A program made the translations under genes and the position numbers. Below, in pieces: positions 1-9,945 of a stretch of DNA of 64,000 nt. A model generated the notes under the pieces. It had not been told where the DNA came from, ran no database searches, and worked only from the letters and a program-made list of their open reading frames with translations. This DNA comes from Pseudorasbora parva (Eukaryota > Chordata > Actinopteri > Cypriniformes > Gobionidae), in the NCBI RefSeq assembly GCF_024679245.1, contig NC_090173.1, forward strand, positions 53,059,518 to 53,123,517. The letters run 5' to 3'. Each line of letters begins with the position of its first letter. The stretch's first letter is position 1.

Positions 1-1
1 G

Positions 2-1075
2 GTGCTCCAACTATCCAGCTCCGAGGAGGTGGACGTTGAGAGCATCGCGACTGAAGATTCGCCACTTCAGTCCCCTGCGAGTGATGAGCTCGTTGAGGTT
101 CTAACGCGAGCCGTGGCCAGATTAAACATCGACTGGCCCGTAGAAAGATCTGAGGCAGGAAAAAGACGTTCTAGTAAATTAGACGAAAGATTCCTGCCCG
201 CTCGCGCTTCAGAACCTCAGCGGCGGGGCCTGCCATTCTTTCATGATTTGCACACCGAGGTGGCAACATCATGGAGGAGACCGGCATCTTACCGTGTGTT
301 CAGCCCTCAGACTACGGTCTATAGTAACATCATTGGGCTGAAACACTACGGTTATGGGGCGATGCCAAAGGTAGAAGAGACGCTTGCGAGCCATCTCTCG
401 CCTTCCTCGGCATCGTCCCTAAAGGCCCCAACTTTGCCCACCAGACCATTGAAAACAACGTCGGCGCTGGTGGGAAAAGCGTACTCGGCGGCAGGTCAGG
501 CTGCTGCATGCCTTCACACCATGGCAATTATGCAGGCTTATCAGGCTGACCTGCTTAGGGACCTAGATGGACGCGATGAAGTGGGGGGTGATGTCATAAA
601 TGAGCTTAGAACAGCAGCTGATATAACTCTCCGGGCCACCAAAGAGACGGCCAGATGTGTTGGCCGCTCGATGGCAGCATTGGTGGCTACGGAGAGACAT
701 TTATGGCTCAACCCCACCGAAATCAAAGAGAGGGAGAAGAGCTTTCTGCTCGACGCGCCGCTGTCTCCTGGTGGCCTCTTCGGTGACGCAGTACACACTG
801 TCACCGAGAGGTTCCAGGAGTCAAAGAAACAAGCTGCGGCGCTGAAGCAGTTTCTCCCTCTCCGAGTCCAGGTCCCTGGGGCTGCCGCTGACATCAGGCA
901 GCCCAAGCCGAGTACGAGCTCAGCTCACAGGGCACAACAAAAGCAGAGCGTCGCCGCTCGGGCTCCCCCTCAGCGCGGGGACCAGGGGCGGCGCTCTCAG
1001 ACGAAGCCTTCGAGGGGCAGGGCTGATCTGCGGACAGTCCTGATCGCCAAGAAGGCTTCGTCGAAGCGTTCCTGA
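2..1075 (+). CDS. DIRS ORF1, gag-like protein (5' partial)
   Basis: This 357-codon frame is open from the window edge to TGA at 1073-1075. The protein begins in an acidic stretch (SSSEEVDVESI) that matches the acidic end of ORF1 in the second DIRS copy (SDSEELDVLSI, near 57400). The real start, with the Cys/His-rich N-terminus seen in copy 2 at 57346-57840, therefore lies upstream of the window. The centre has an Ala-rich helical region, and the C-terminus (about residues 300-357) is basic (Arg/Lys/Gln/Ser), suited to RNA binding. Its role as the structural/nucleocapsid protein of DIRS elements is inferred from position and composition. The displayed ATG near the start is unlikely to be the true initiator. 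Confidence 0.8.
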   Translation: MLQLSSSEEVDVESIATEDSPLQSPASDELVEVLTRAVARLNIDWPVERSEAGKRRSSKLDERFLPARASEPQRRGLPFFHDLHTEVATSWRRPASYRVFSPQTTVYSNIIGLKHYGYGAMPKVEETLASHLSPSSASSLKAPTLPTRPLKTTSALVGKAYSAAGQAAACLHTMAIMQAYQADLLRDLDGRDEVGGDVINELRTAADITLRATKETARCVGRSMAALVATERHLWLNPTEIKEREKSFLLDAPLSPGGLFGDAVHTVTERFQESKKQAAALKQFLPLRVQVPGAAADIRQPKPSTSSAHRAQQKQSVAARAPPQRGDQGRRSQTKPSRGRADLRTVLIAKKASSKRS

Positions 1076-1278
1076 CGCCAGAAGCGTCAGGACGCTGAGG
1101 GTGGTTCCCCCCGTGGGGAAACGGTGCTTACCCCTGCCTACGGTACCCGTTTCCCTACGGCACCCTCGGGGGGGCCGCGCTGCCAACCCTGCCGCAATGC
1201 CGGGGCGCAGTCGGTCTCCGCGGGCCACCCGAGGGTGGTCCGCACCCCCTTCGGGGGGTCCCCGAGCAGTCAAGTCAG

Positions 1279-3234
1279 TTGTTCCCTGCCGGTCCGCCGC
1301 TTCAGGGCACTGTGCTTGTTGCTCAAAATACACCAGAGGCCAGCCTCGAGAGGCTGGTTCCCTTAGTAGATTTTCTAGACGAATGGAAACGTCTATCAAA
1401 TATATCTCAGTGGGTCCTGCAGATAGTAGAAAAGGGGTATGCCATTCAATTCAGAAGTCGGCCACCTCCTTTCTGCGGTGTCCTACCTACAGTGGTGGGC
1501 CCGGAGCAGGCTCTGGTAATGGCACAGGAAGTAGAGACACTCCTGCAAAAAGGGGCTATAGAGAGGGTTTCCCCTCCCAGCAGGGAGTCTGGCTTTTACA
1601 GCCGTTACTTCATCGTGCCGAAGAAGGATGGGGGCTTACGCCCGATATTAGATCTGCGGCTATTGAATCGCTCGGTGGCCAAGCTCAAATTCAAGATGCT
1701 TACACTCAGACAGATTGTAGCGCAGGTCAGATCGGAGGATTGGTTTGTCACCATAGACCTCAAAGATGCGTATTTTCATGTCTCCATCCGTCCACATCAC
1801 AGGAAGTTCCTGAGGTTTGCCTTCGGGGGAGAGGCATACCAATATCGTGTACTTCCCTTCGGTCTAGCACTGTCACCCCGCACGTTCACCAAGTGTGTGG
1901 ATGCAGCTCTGGCGCCGCTGCGTCTTCAGGGCATCCGCATACTGAACTACATCGACGACTGGCTGATTCTAGCGAATACAGAGCAGATGGCGGTTCAGCA
2001 TCGAGATGCTGTTCTCGCCCATATGTCGAAGCTGGGGTTGAGGCTGAACGCCAAGAAGAGTGTGCTTTCTCCGGCTCAGAGAACCACTTTTCTAGGTGTG
2101 AACTGGGACTCGATAATTATGCGGGCGCAATTATCGCCAACACGCATAGCGTCGATCCTGGCAGCCGCCAAAGAACAGAAGCTAGGCCGAGCCGTCACTG
2201 TGAAACAGTTCCAGAAACTGTTAGGTCTCATGGCAGCAGCGTCCAACGTGATACCTCTTGGCCTTCTGTACATGAGGCCACTGCAGTGGTGGCTCAAAAC
2301 ACAAGGGTTCTCCCCGAGGGGAAATCCGCTCCGCACGATCAAAGTCACGCGGCGATGCCTACGTGCTCTGGTCATGTGGAAAAACCCGGGGTTTTTATCT
2401 CAGGGTCCCGTGTTGGGGGCTCATGTTCGTCGCGTAACGCTAACGACAGACGCCTCCCTCACGGGCTGGGGGGCGACCATGAGTGGTCGCTCATCCCAGG
2501 GTCTATGGCAGGAACATCAGCGGCACTGGCACATAAATCGGCTAGAGATGCTCGCAGTGTTTCTTGCATTGAAACAGTTCCTGCCCGACCTCAGGGGCCA
2601 CCACGTACTAGTCAGAACAGACAACACGTCCGTGGTGGCCTATATAAATCACCAGGGGGGTCTGAGGTCTCGTCCGTTGGACAAATTGGCACATCGGATC
2701 CTCCTGTGGGCCCAAGGGAAATTGCTGTCAATCAAGGCAGTATATATCCCGGGGGCCCTAAACCAGGAAGCAGACAACCTGTCGAGACAGGGGCCGAGGC
2801 CCGGGGAATGGAGACTCCACCCAGAGGTGGTGGAGCTCCTATGGAAGGTTTATGGGAAAGCAGAGATAGACCTGTTCGCTTCGGCGGAGAACTCTCACTG
2901 CCCGCGGTGGTTTTCTCTGACCCACCCGGCTCCGCTGGGGCTGGATGCCATGGTACAGGAGTGGCCGAGGCTGCCTCTGTACGCCTTCCCCCCGATTGTT
3001 CTGCTTCCAGGAGTTCTGGAGAGGGTACGCCGGGACGGGGCCCAGGTACTCCTAGTGGCCCCGAACTGGCCGACCCGAGTGTGGTTTTCGGACCTGATAT
3101 CTCTCCTGGAAGGCTCTCCGATGGAGATTCCGACCAGGAGGGATCTACTCTCTCAGGCGGGCGGGAGATTCCTGCACCCACGCCCGGAGATGTGGAAACT
3201 GTGGGCCTGGCCTCTGAGGGGGCTAGGCTCATAG
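1279..3234 (+). CDS. DIRS reverse transcriptase-RNase H polyprotein
   Basis: A 651-codon frame encodes a reverse transcriptase. Visible motifs are RESGFYSRYFIVPKKDGG near residue 100, the palm aspartate in WFVTIDLKDAYFHV, LPFGLALSPRTFTK, and the catalytic YIDD box at about residues 224-227. An RNase H domain follows, with acidic residues in TTDASLTGWG (D about 391), RLEMLAV and RTDNTSVVAYI. The C-terminal part (EIDLFASAENSHCPRWFS, YAFPPIVLLPGVL, VLLVAPNWPTRVWFSDL) is the conserved DIRS tail that is often compared with a Dam-type methyltransferase; I see the conservation, not activity. It would copy the element's RNA into DNA. The first ATG is used for the start; a non-AUG or upstream start is possible. 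The frame overlaps the long YR frame. Confidence 0.92.
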   Translation: MFPAGPPLQGTVLVAQNTPEASLERLVPLVDFLDEWKRLSNISQWVLQIVEKGYAIQFRSRPPPFCGVLPTVVGPEQALVMAQEVETLLQKGAIERVSPPSRESGFYSRYFIVPKKDGGLRPILDLRLLNRSVAKLKFKMLTLRQIVAQVRSEDWFVTIDLKDAYFHVSIRPHHRKFLRFAFGGEAYQYRVLPFGLALSPRTFTKCVDAALAPLRLQGIRILNYIDDWLILANTEQMAVQHRDAVLAHMSKLGLRLNAKKSVLSPAQRTTFLGVNWDSIIMRAQLSPTRIASILAAAKEQKLGRAVTVKQFQKLLGLMAAASNVIPLGLLYMRPLQWWLKTQGFSPRGNPLRTIKVTRRCLRALVMWKNPGFLSQGPVLGAHVRRVTLTTDASLTGWGATMSGRSSQGLWQEHQRHWHINRLEMLAVFLALKQFLPDLRGHHVLVRTDNTSVVAYINHQGGLRSRPLDKLAHRILLWAQGKLLSIKAVYIPGALNQEADNLSRQGPRPGEWRLHPEVVELLWKVYGKAEIDLFASAENSHCPRWFSLTHPAPLGLDAMVQEWPRLPLYAFPPIVLLPGVLERVRRDGAQVLLVAPNWPTRVWFSDLISLLEGSPMEIPTRRDLLSQAGGRFLHPRPEMWKLWAWPLRGLGS

Positions 3235-4235
3235 AGGAGGGTCTCTCGGCCGAGGTCGTAGAGACCATCCTACACTCCAGAGCTCCGTCCACGAGGAAGC
3301 TGTACGCTTTGAAATGGAGACTTTTCTCAGCTTGGTGCAGAGAACGCCAGTGGGATCCAGTTAACTGCCCGGTTAGTACAGTGCTGGAGTTCCTGCAGGA
3401 AAGGTTCTCTGCAGGGTTGACCCCCTCCACACTTAAGGTGTACGTGGCGGCCTTGGGCGCTGTCCACGTCCCTTGCAGTGGAGTGTCTTTGGGAAGACAC
3501 CCTCTAATTACACGCTTCCTTCGTGGCACATTAAGGTTGAGGCCAGTTATGCACTCGAGGGTCCCGGCATGGGACTTGGCCATTGTTTTGAGGGGCTTGT
3601 CCGGACCTCCGTTCGAACCTTTGGAGGAGGTTTCGGATAAGTTCCTCACCCTGAAAACTATTTTCCTTTTGGCCATTTCATCCCTTAAAAGGATAGGAGA
3701 TATTCAGTCCCTGTCAGTAGGGCCCTCATGTCTAGAGTTCGCGCCTGGGATGGTGAAAGCATTTCTGCATCCCAGGCCGGGTTATGTCCCCAAGGTTCCT
3801 ACGAGCCCACGGGGCCCCATCACTCTACAAGCCTTCTGTCCTCCTCCATTCTTGACGTCAGACCAGGAAAGATTAAATCTGCTGTGTCCGGTGAGGGCAC
3901 TGGATACTTATGTCCACAGAGCTGCCCTGTGGAGAAAAACTGAACAATTGTTTGTTTGCTTCGGACCCCCTAAGAAGGGGGCTCCTGTATCCAAGCAGAG
4001 GATGAGCAAGTGGGTGGCCGAGGCCATTTCACTTGCTTATGAAGCTGCCGGGCAGCCATCTCCTTTGGCTGTCCGGGCACATTCTACCAGGGGTATGGCT
4101 GCTTCTAAAGCACTTTTGTCGGGGGCTTCCCTCCATGATATATGTAACGCGGCCGGATGGTCGTCTCCTTCTACCTTCGTCAGGTTCTACGAGCTAGACC
4201 TGGCATCTACAGTAGGGGCACAGGTTCTCTCGTAA
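3225..4235 (+). CDS. DIRS tyrosine recombinase (YR domain)
   Basis: The core begins near VVETILHSRAPSTRKLYALK and ends at TAA 4233-4235. It matches a phage-integrase/YR fold: an N-terminal SAM-like core-binding domain (FLQERFSAGLTPSTLKVYVA), then a catalytic domain. The RHRY residues are visible: Arg in SSLKRIGDI, His and Arg in AHSTRGMA, and the nucleophilic Tyr in VRFYELD close to the C-terminus. LLCPVRALDTYV and CNAAGWSSPSTF are also family-typical. The enzyme would integrate circular element DNA at short GTT-containing sites without leaving a duplication. The same frame is open back to 1101, through the whole RT gene, so the true start is uncertain; a start within the RT ORF is usual for DIRS. 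All catalytic residues are present, so the protein could be functional. Confidence 0.9.
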   Translation, partial: RLIEEGLSAEVVETILHSRAPSTRKLYALKWRLFSAWCRERQWDPVNCPVSTVLEFLQERFSAGLTPSTLKVYVAALGAVHVPCSGVSLGRHPLITRFLRGTLRLRPVMHSRVPAWDLAIVLRGLSGPPFEPLEEVSDKFLTLKTIFLLAISSLKRIGDIQSLSVGPSCLEFAPGMVKAFLHPRPGYVPKVPTSPRGPITLQAFCPPPFLTSDQERLNLLCPVRALDTYVHRAALWRKTEQLFVCFGPPKKGAPVSKQRMSKWVAEAISLAYEAAGQPSPLAVRAHSTRGMAASKALLSGASLHDICNAAGWSSPSTFVRFYELDLASTVGAQVLS

Positions 4236-4284
4236 CCGTGTGCGCTTCGGTTTCACACATACGAGACACTTGGTCCTATGGCGA

Positions 4285-4400
4285 TGTGGGTATAAGCGTT
4301 CTCACAGCGTTTCGACGCAGCTCGAGTTCCCCGAAAGGGAACGTCTCAGGTTACGTATGTAACCCTAGTTCCCTGAGGGAACGAGACGCTGCGTCGCTCT
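4285..4400 (+). repeat. DIRS copy 1 internal complementary region (ICR)
   Basis: The segment around 4343-4398 is the inverse complement of the right terminal end at 4588-4647 (shared blocks include TTACGTATGTAACC and CCCTGAGGGAACGAGACGC). The segment around 4290-4342, ending GGGAAC, should be complementary to the left terminal end, which lies outside the window. The two halves join at GGGAAC/GTCTC. In DIRS elements this region templates the joining of both ends into a circle. Confidence 0.85.
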
Positions 4401-4647
4401 GCCATACTCCCGGCGTGTCCGTGATCACTTACTTCAGGCTTTATCAGAAGTTAGTTCCTGTTTGTTTTCACGGACGTTTTATAGCTTCCGGTCGATGACG
4501 TCATCACGCCGACGATCGATCTTTTTTCCGATGGAATGGTTCTACAGGCGCTTCACGACGCATTAACGCAGAGGCGTTCTCACAGCGTTTCGACGCAGCG
4601 TCTCGTTCCCTCAGGGAACTAGGGTTACATACGTAACCTGAGACGTT
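4400..4647 (+). repeat. DIRS copy 1 right terminal repeat
   Basis: This segment lies between the ICR and the element edge. It contains the conserved GTTTCGACGCAGCGTCTCG block, a GTTCCCTCAGGGAAC palindrome and TTACATACGTAACC before the terminal GTT. A TGACGTCATCA palindrome (CRE/ATF-like) at about 4497-4507 is also present in the terminal repeats of copy 2 (ATGACGTCAT) and may be a promoter element; that role is inference. Confidence 0.8.
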
Positions 4648-5533
4648 TTCTTTAGTTGGGCTCTTGACCCTTGACTCTCCAACATTAGTTTTCTGGCTGC
4701 TTTAACTGTGTTTATAAAGCACTTTTGTTACAACATGGAAAGCCAAGAAAACACATGGTCAGATGATTTGTCTCTTTGTTCATGATTATATAATCATCAT
4801 CTAGTGATCACTGGTCTTGTTCAGAGTCTAAGACTCTGTTTATGTGTTATTAATTTTGTTTAATCATAATAGTGGCCAGTTGATTCTATAGCAAGAGCGC
4901 TGTTGTGACAATCTAATATGCAGAATTAAAAAAAAATAGTGCACAAAAGGTTTTAATCTATGGCAATCATTAGACACAAACAGATATCAAGAATCAGTGT
5001 ATGAATCTCAACAATGGTGACAATCAATGAAAAGCTTAATGCTGCAGTGCATGCTGGGTACCACCAATCAAAACTCTCCAATGAGTCCCAGCATGCATTG
5101 CGGCATGAATAAATTATGCATCTGAATTGTGTTTTTTTTTTTTTTTTGTCACCATTGTAGAGATGCAAACACTGATTCTTGATGTCTGTGTTTGTCTAAA
5201 TAATGCCGTAGATTAAACCTTTTTTTTGGTCCTGCAAATTGTTTGATTGCCACAATGATGCATGAGTTTATAATGTAAACCACATGGCTTTTATTACGCA
5301 TACTACACAATTAACACATTACCTCTATAACCAGAGCATTAAAATCTGAATGAGTTCAGTGATTCAGCCACTACATGATGATTAATATAATCATCATTAA
5401 AGAGCCAAATCACCTGGCCATGGTTTTTTGCCTTTCCATGCCATAACAAAACTGCTTTACAAACACAGTTAAAGCAGCCAGAAAACTAATGTTGGAGAGT
5501 CAAGGGTCAAGAGCCCAACTAAAGCAAACACTG
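4648..5533. mobile_element. Long palindromic DNA element (CACTG ends), split by the DIRS insertion
   Basis: Bases from about 4648 to 4860 are the imperfect inverse complement of about 5330-5533 (for example TTTAGTTGGGCTCTTGACCC against GGGTCAAGAGCCCAACTAAA). A second inner pair, about 4949-5020 against 5150-5225, continues the palindrome, so nearly the whole element can fold on itself. The right end reads GCAAACACTG at 5524-5533. The matching left end CAGTGTTT is interrupted at its GTT by the DIRS element. CAGTG ends suggest a hAT-like non-autonomous element. No coding capacity was seen. Confidence 0.7.
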
Positions 5534-6180
5534 CTCACCATCATGGTGACTTCATATAAAACTATTATTTTAATTAAAACATAAATTACAACAATAAAAT
5601 CAGTCTGGTTGGTAATGTGTGAAGCTGGTAATGCTGTTTGTGGAGTTGTTTAATCCTCTGATGAGATCTTCAGAGATTTAATGTCTTCTTTTATCTTCAG
5701 TTGATTTCATCTAAAGCTGTGGCTGAAGTCAGCTGTAGTTCTCGTGTTTCTCTTTCCTTCAGTGATTCTGCTCATTATCATCAGGTGTTCATCATTAATG
5801 CTCAATCATCTCTTAATTATCTCATTAACTTCAACACTGCTTCAATGGTACTTTAACTCAGTAGTGAGCACACACATGAACACTAAGAAGTGTTAATTTA
5901 ACATGGGCGTTTTTCTGTGTACTTTTACATAATTCCTAACTGTTTCATTTACGTATAACTGGCATATATCAATCATCTTTAGTTTATTAATTTGTCTATG
6001 TAAAAATAATCCAAATGCATTGAAAATGTATATGCAGTTTACATACATAAATCTTATGCTTTACATTTTAATGTAATACTTACTGGTTTTCTATTTATTT
6101 TTAATAAAAATGAAAAAAAAAACTGTGCCTCCTCTAACCACAGACTTAATTTTGAATTTCATAGTGCGCATAGTTTCATA
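5534..6180. other. Non-coding stretch, no recognised feature
   Basis: AT-rich sequence without a credible ORF or paired ends. I see nothing I can assign. Confidence 0.5.
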
Positions 6181-6253
6181 ATTCTCTGGTAACCACAGCT
6201 GCCAGCATTTTCCTGTAAAAATAACAGTTTTTTGTAGTTTTTTTTACAATGTA

Positions 6254-7189
6254 CACTGTAAAAAAGATCCCCATAAAATTTACGGTAAAAAACCGGCAGC
6301 TGTGGTTGCCAGAACTTTACCGTAAAAAATACGGCAGTAACGTTTAAGGTTTTACGGGACAGCAGCATATAATTTAAAGGTTTATAATGTAATAATTACG
6401 GTTAAAAAACATTTATTTTACAGTTCAAAACAGTATAATTTAAAGGTTTATACATTTTATTTTATTTTACAGTAAAATAGCGTTAAATTTACAGTTTTAC
6501 GATGTGAAAAAGAACAGGTCATTGTGTAATTAACAGTGAAAAAACGTAAATTGACATTCCCAGAATTCCCCACGTGACACTTAGCATTTGATGCATTTTC
6601 ATTGAATTAACTATGTTTCTTCTTAGTTTTTTCTAATCACTTATGTACATTAAGTTTTTATGCTATATCTAATGTTGTTAAATTAATGTTTATAGCTTTT
6701 TTAAAACATCATGTGTGCTACCATAATGGTGTTTGGTGTTTAGTGTTTGTGTGTGCACCTTCTATATGTTAATATTGTCCTTCCAAAAGCTGCGTGTGAT
6801 GAGCTTTGATTCATCATGTGATTCTCATCACCACTGTCATTGGTGATTGTCAAATTATATAAAAGGAAAATAACAGATATTAGCATTTCAATTGTTTCAA
6901 TTGAAAGTTGGTAATTTAATATTTAGGTTCAATATTTTTTTTTTTACCATTATTGTTTTATAGTGTACTGTGTACACATAATTATTTCTATATAAACTTT
7001 CAAATTATAGGGTTTTTAACTGTAAAATAAACCAGTTTTAACCGTAATTACCGCATTATAAACCTTTAAATTATATGCTGTTGTCCCGTAAAACCTAAAA
7101 CGTTACTGCCGTATTTTTTACGGAAAAGTTCTGGCAACCAGAGCTGCCGGTTTTTTACCGTAAATTTGATGGGTATTTTTTTTACAGTG
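6254..7189. mobile_element. 936-bp TA-flanked inverted-repeat element (MITE)
   Basis: It begins CACTGTAAAAAA and ends TTTTTTACAGTG, flanked by TA at 6252-6253 and 7190-7191. The arms run roughly 130-170 bp and are rich in TTTACGGTAAAA-type motifs (TACGGTAAAAAACCGGCAGC at the left; its complement near 7145-7165). The TA duplication fits a Tc1/mariner-superfamily target. There is no transposase gene, so it is non-autonomous. A degenerate relative of its end lies just to the left, at about 6185-6250. Confidence 0.8.
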
Positions 7190-7290
7190 TAGTTATGATA
7201 CAGGACGCTGTCACACATTGAACAATTCTGCTTTCATGTAGAAAGACTTTGTATTATGAGCCTTAACTAAGACATATGGTAGACTATGAC

Positions 7291-7535
7291 ATATTGATAA
7301 ATGTATAAATGAATGAATTTTATATTTTAATAAAGAAACCAGTTTGATTGTTCATTTGAATTTATTTCCCTCACACACTCATATTGATAAATGTATAAAT
7401 TTATGAATTTTATATTTTAATAAAGAAACCAGTTTGATTGTTCATTTGAATTTATTTCCCTCACACACTCATATTGATAAATGTATACATTTATGAATTT
7501 TATATTTTAATAAAGAAACAAGTTTGATTTTTCAC
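7291..7535. repeat. 90-bp tandem repeat, about 2.7 copies
   Basis: ATATTGATAAATGTATA recurs at 7291, 7381 and 7471, an exact 90-bp period, with nearly identical units (AATAAAGAAACCAGTTTGAT). The third unit passes directly into the (CA)n tract through a CACTCTCACA stretch. Confidence 0.92.
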
Positions 7536-7536
7536 T

Positions 7537-7685
<149 letters not shown>

Positions 7686-7921
7686 TCTGTAACACATACA
7701 AGCTCCCATATATACTGTACCAGCTCTGAATTATAATTTTTTTAAAGGCCTAAAGTAAACGTTATAACTCCAGGTCATTCCAGCATCTTACATTACCCTG
7801 TCAGGCTTACAACTGGGACTGGGGAGCTAAAATCCTTTAAAAAGAACTGTTTCGCACAGCTTCTTGCGTATGCTTGCACTCTGTAACTCTGGTACTTAAT
7901 TTTGCGATGTGTTGAAGCCTT

Positions 7922-8420
7922 CCCTTGTGAAAAAAAGTGCACTTTAGTGTACTTTTATAAAGTGTACTTATTACACAGATAATATACTTATACTAAATAC
8001 ACTTAATTGTGCAATTAAATGCAATGTTTTCGGTGTACTTAACACACATTATATGTAATTGATTTCAAATTTATCACATATTAAGTTGAAATAAAATACA
8101 ATAAGTTGCAATTAAGAGTGATTTTTTGGAACAACTTAAGTGGTACTTAAATACAACTTTATATGTACTTTCATAATCGCTTCTAGTGTATTAAAATTGT
8201 AATTAAAGTGCACTGCTCAATGTACTGACATCCATTCTACTGTCTTAAAAACAAGCAATTAATGTGAACTAAAATATACCTTAACGTAATTTACATGTAC
8301 ACTCTAATATAATGAAATACATTCATAATTAAATTTTTCAAATAATACAGCTGCAATTTCGTATAATAAACACATCCAAATTTAAATCCTCTACATTTAT
8401 TGACAAAACAATCTGTAAAA
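7922..8420. repeat. Left subterminal region of a CCCTTGTGAAAA-ended element
   Basis: It starts CCCTTGTGAAAAAAAGTGCA and carries repeated AAGTGCACTT / GTGTACTT motifs. The same motif family, in opposite orientation, fills about 20810-21372, which ends TTTTCACAAGGG. The two could be the ends of one DNA transposon split by nested insertions, or two separate copies. Confidence 0.6.
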
Positions 8421-8793
8421 CAAATATACAAAAAAAACTTTTTTTTGATGCCCAAGAAAAACCCAAAAAACTATTTACACAAACACAAATTCATTTAGAA
8501 AGAGTCTGGAGGACAATGAGGATTATATGCAATTATATGTAATTATATGCATTATTATATATCTCCCTCATTCAAAGGTACCTAAATCTACCCATCACAG
8601 ACAATTACCTCACACAACAGATGAATAAATACAAACAAATGGAAAGAAAAGAATCGTTTCATGTACAACACTAAGATTCAAAACTTTGGGTACCGTTTAA
8701 TTAGTTAACTACTTAATTTAACATGAACTTAGAATTAATAATAATATAAACATTTATTTATCTTAGTTAATGTTAATTTCAACATTTACTAAT

Positions 8794-9945
8794 TAGGGGT
8801 GTAACGGCACATGTATTCATACCGAACCGGTTCGGTAAAGGACTTTCCGGTACAGTGCACGTGTGTACCGAGCGGTACGAATGCAATCTTTAACAGTTAA
8901 CAGACGGCTTGTTTAATGAGTGGAACACACTTCAATACAAGTTTTCACAAGAACATATGTATTTTGTCAATTTAATCATTAAATTCAAGTGATGCCATAT
9001 TGATGCTCTTTAATGTGACATGACAGATCACTGTAAAGACACATCAGTTCAAGCAGCACTGCGGCACGAGTGAATGTGATCACCTTGTCATAGTCAAAGA
9101 ATTAACATGAATTAACATCAGAAAGTATGTTAAGGATACATTACAACTTACTAAAATGTATCACATTGTGTAATCGTTCAGTGTTTCAACAGCAGAAAGA
9201 TGTCGATAAAACACGAGAGAGATGAACTCTTTCACTAAATGTATGCATTATATTAGCCTATACATTCATCATATTCTACCTGAAAAAAATCTAACCTATA
9301 ATTAGATTTATAAGTTAATGCATGAGAAGTTTACACGTTTGCATACAATGCAAGTGCAAGTAAGGCCTCCCTATAAAGTCTACACTATACAGCATTCTTT
9401 GTCATTTGATTAAACAGAAACAACAAGGCAATTATATATTACATTCTGAATCAAATTATAATCTTTGTGTGCCCTTTGTTAGAGTTAAGCTTGGTAAAAC
9501 GTCCTTCAAATATGTCGCAGCCTCAGATTGGAATTTGCTCCAGACTGAGTTGAAGCTAAAAGATCTGGTGACATTTAGTCATTTTAAAATTTTACTACAT
9601 CATTTTGAGAGTAAATTAATGGTGTGTAATTGTTTTTGACTGGTTGTATGTTTTATGTTTTTTATGTGACTTTTTATGTATAACTGTACATGCAAACACA
9701 GCTGCCTATCTTGGCCAGGACAGGACATTTTAATCTCAGTGAGTTTTTCTCCTGGTTAAATAAAGGTAATAATAATAATAATTAGTAGAGATATTTTTTA
9801 TATTATATTTTTAATTCTTTAAGAAACCTTTAGTTTAGGACAATTATAATTTGTTCAGTAAACCAATAAAAAAAAAAAAAAAAAGCATTTTTATATTTAG
9901 TGTTCTCTCCCCGAACTGTCAGCTTTGTGTACTGTTACACCCCTA
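8794..9945. mobile_element. hAT-like element (TAGGGGTGTAAC ends)
   Basis: The terminal inverted repeats are TAGGGGTGTAAC at 8794 and GTTACACCCCTA ending at 9945. Flanking octamers TTACTAAT (8786-8793) and TTATTAAT (9946-9953) differ by one base, as expected for an old 8-bp hAT duplication. The interior has no transposase but contains a LINE 3' fragment at about 9380-9785. Confidence 0.75.
9380..9785 (+). pseudogene. 5'-truncated LINE 3' end with reverse transcriptase C-terminal fragment
   Basis: The frame at about 9406-9639 reads CVPFVRVKLGKTSFKYVAAS followed by DWNLLQTELKL, the pattern (R.KLG...F.Y.A...WN.L) at the C-terminal end of CR1/L2/Rex-type reverse transcriptases. It is followed by a 3' UTR ending CCTGGTTAAATAAAGGTAAT and an AATAATAATAAT tail, typical of LINE 3' ends. 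Only the last part of ORF2 was copied. It sits inside the hAT-like element. Confidence 0.7.

Larger units (their letters stand above)
1..4647 (+). mobile_element. DIRS1-type tyrosine-recombinase retrotransposon, copy 1 (5' end outside window)
   Basis: Three open frames in the order gag-like, RT/RNase H and tyrosine recombinase are followed by an internal complementary region and a right terminal repeat. This is the diagnostic layout of DIRS1-group elements, which integrate through a circular intermediate with a YR instead of an integrase. The right end is GTT at 4645-4647. The window opens inside the gag-like ORF, so the left inverted terminal repeat is not seen. All three frames are open over their visible length, which makes this the better preserved of the two DIRS copies. 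It is inserted at a GTT inside the terminal repeat of the palindromic element at 4648-5533. Confidence 0.93.

Noticed and set aside
2732..3676. 314-codon - strand ORF in DIRS copy 1
   Set aside because: It is antisense to the RT and YR genes, Pro/Ser/Gly-rich with no motif; a shadow of GC-rich coding sequence.
1101..4235. A single 1044-residue protein
   Set aside because: Only the last third is a recognisable YR; the first two thirds overlap the RT gene in another frame. I annotate the YR core and keep the overlap as a finding.
9406..9639. A host gene
   Set aside because: The motif is the C-terminal end of a LINE reverse transcriptase, followed by a LINE 3' UTR and tail.
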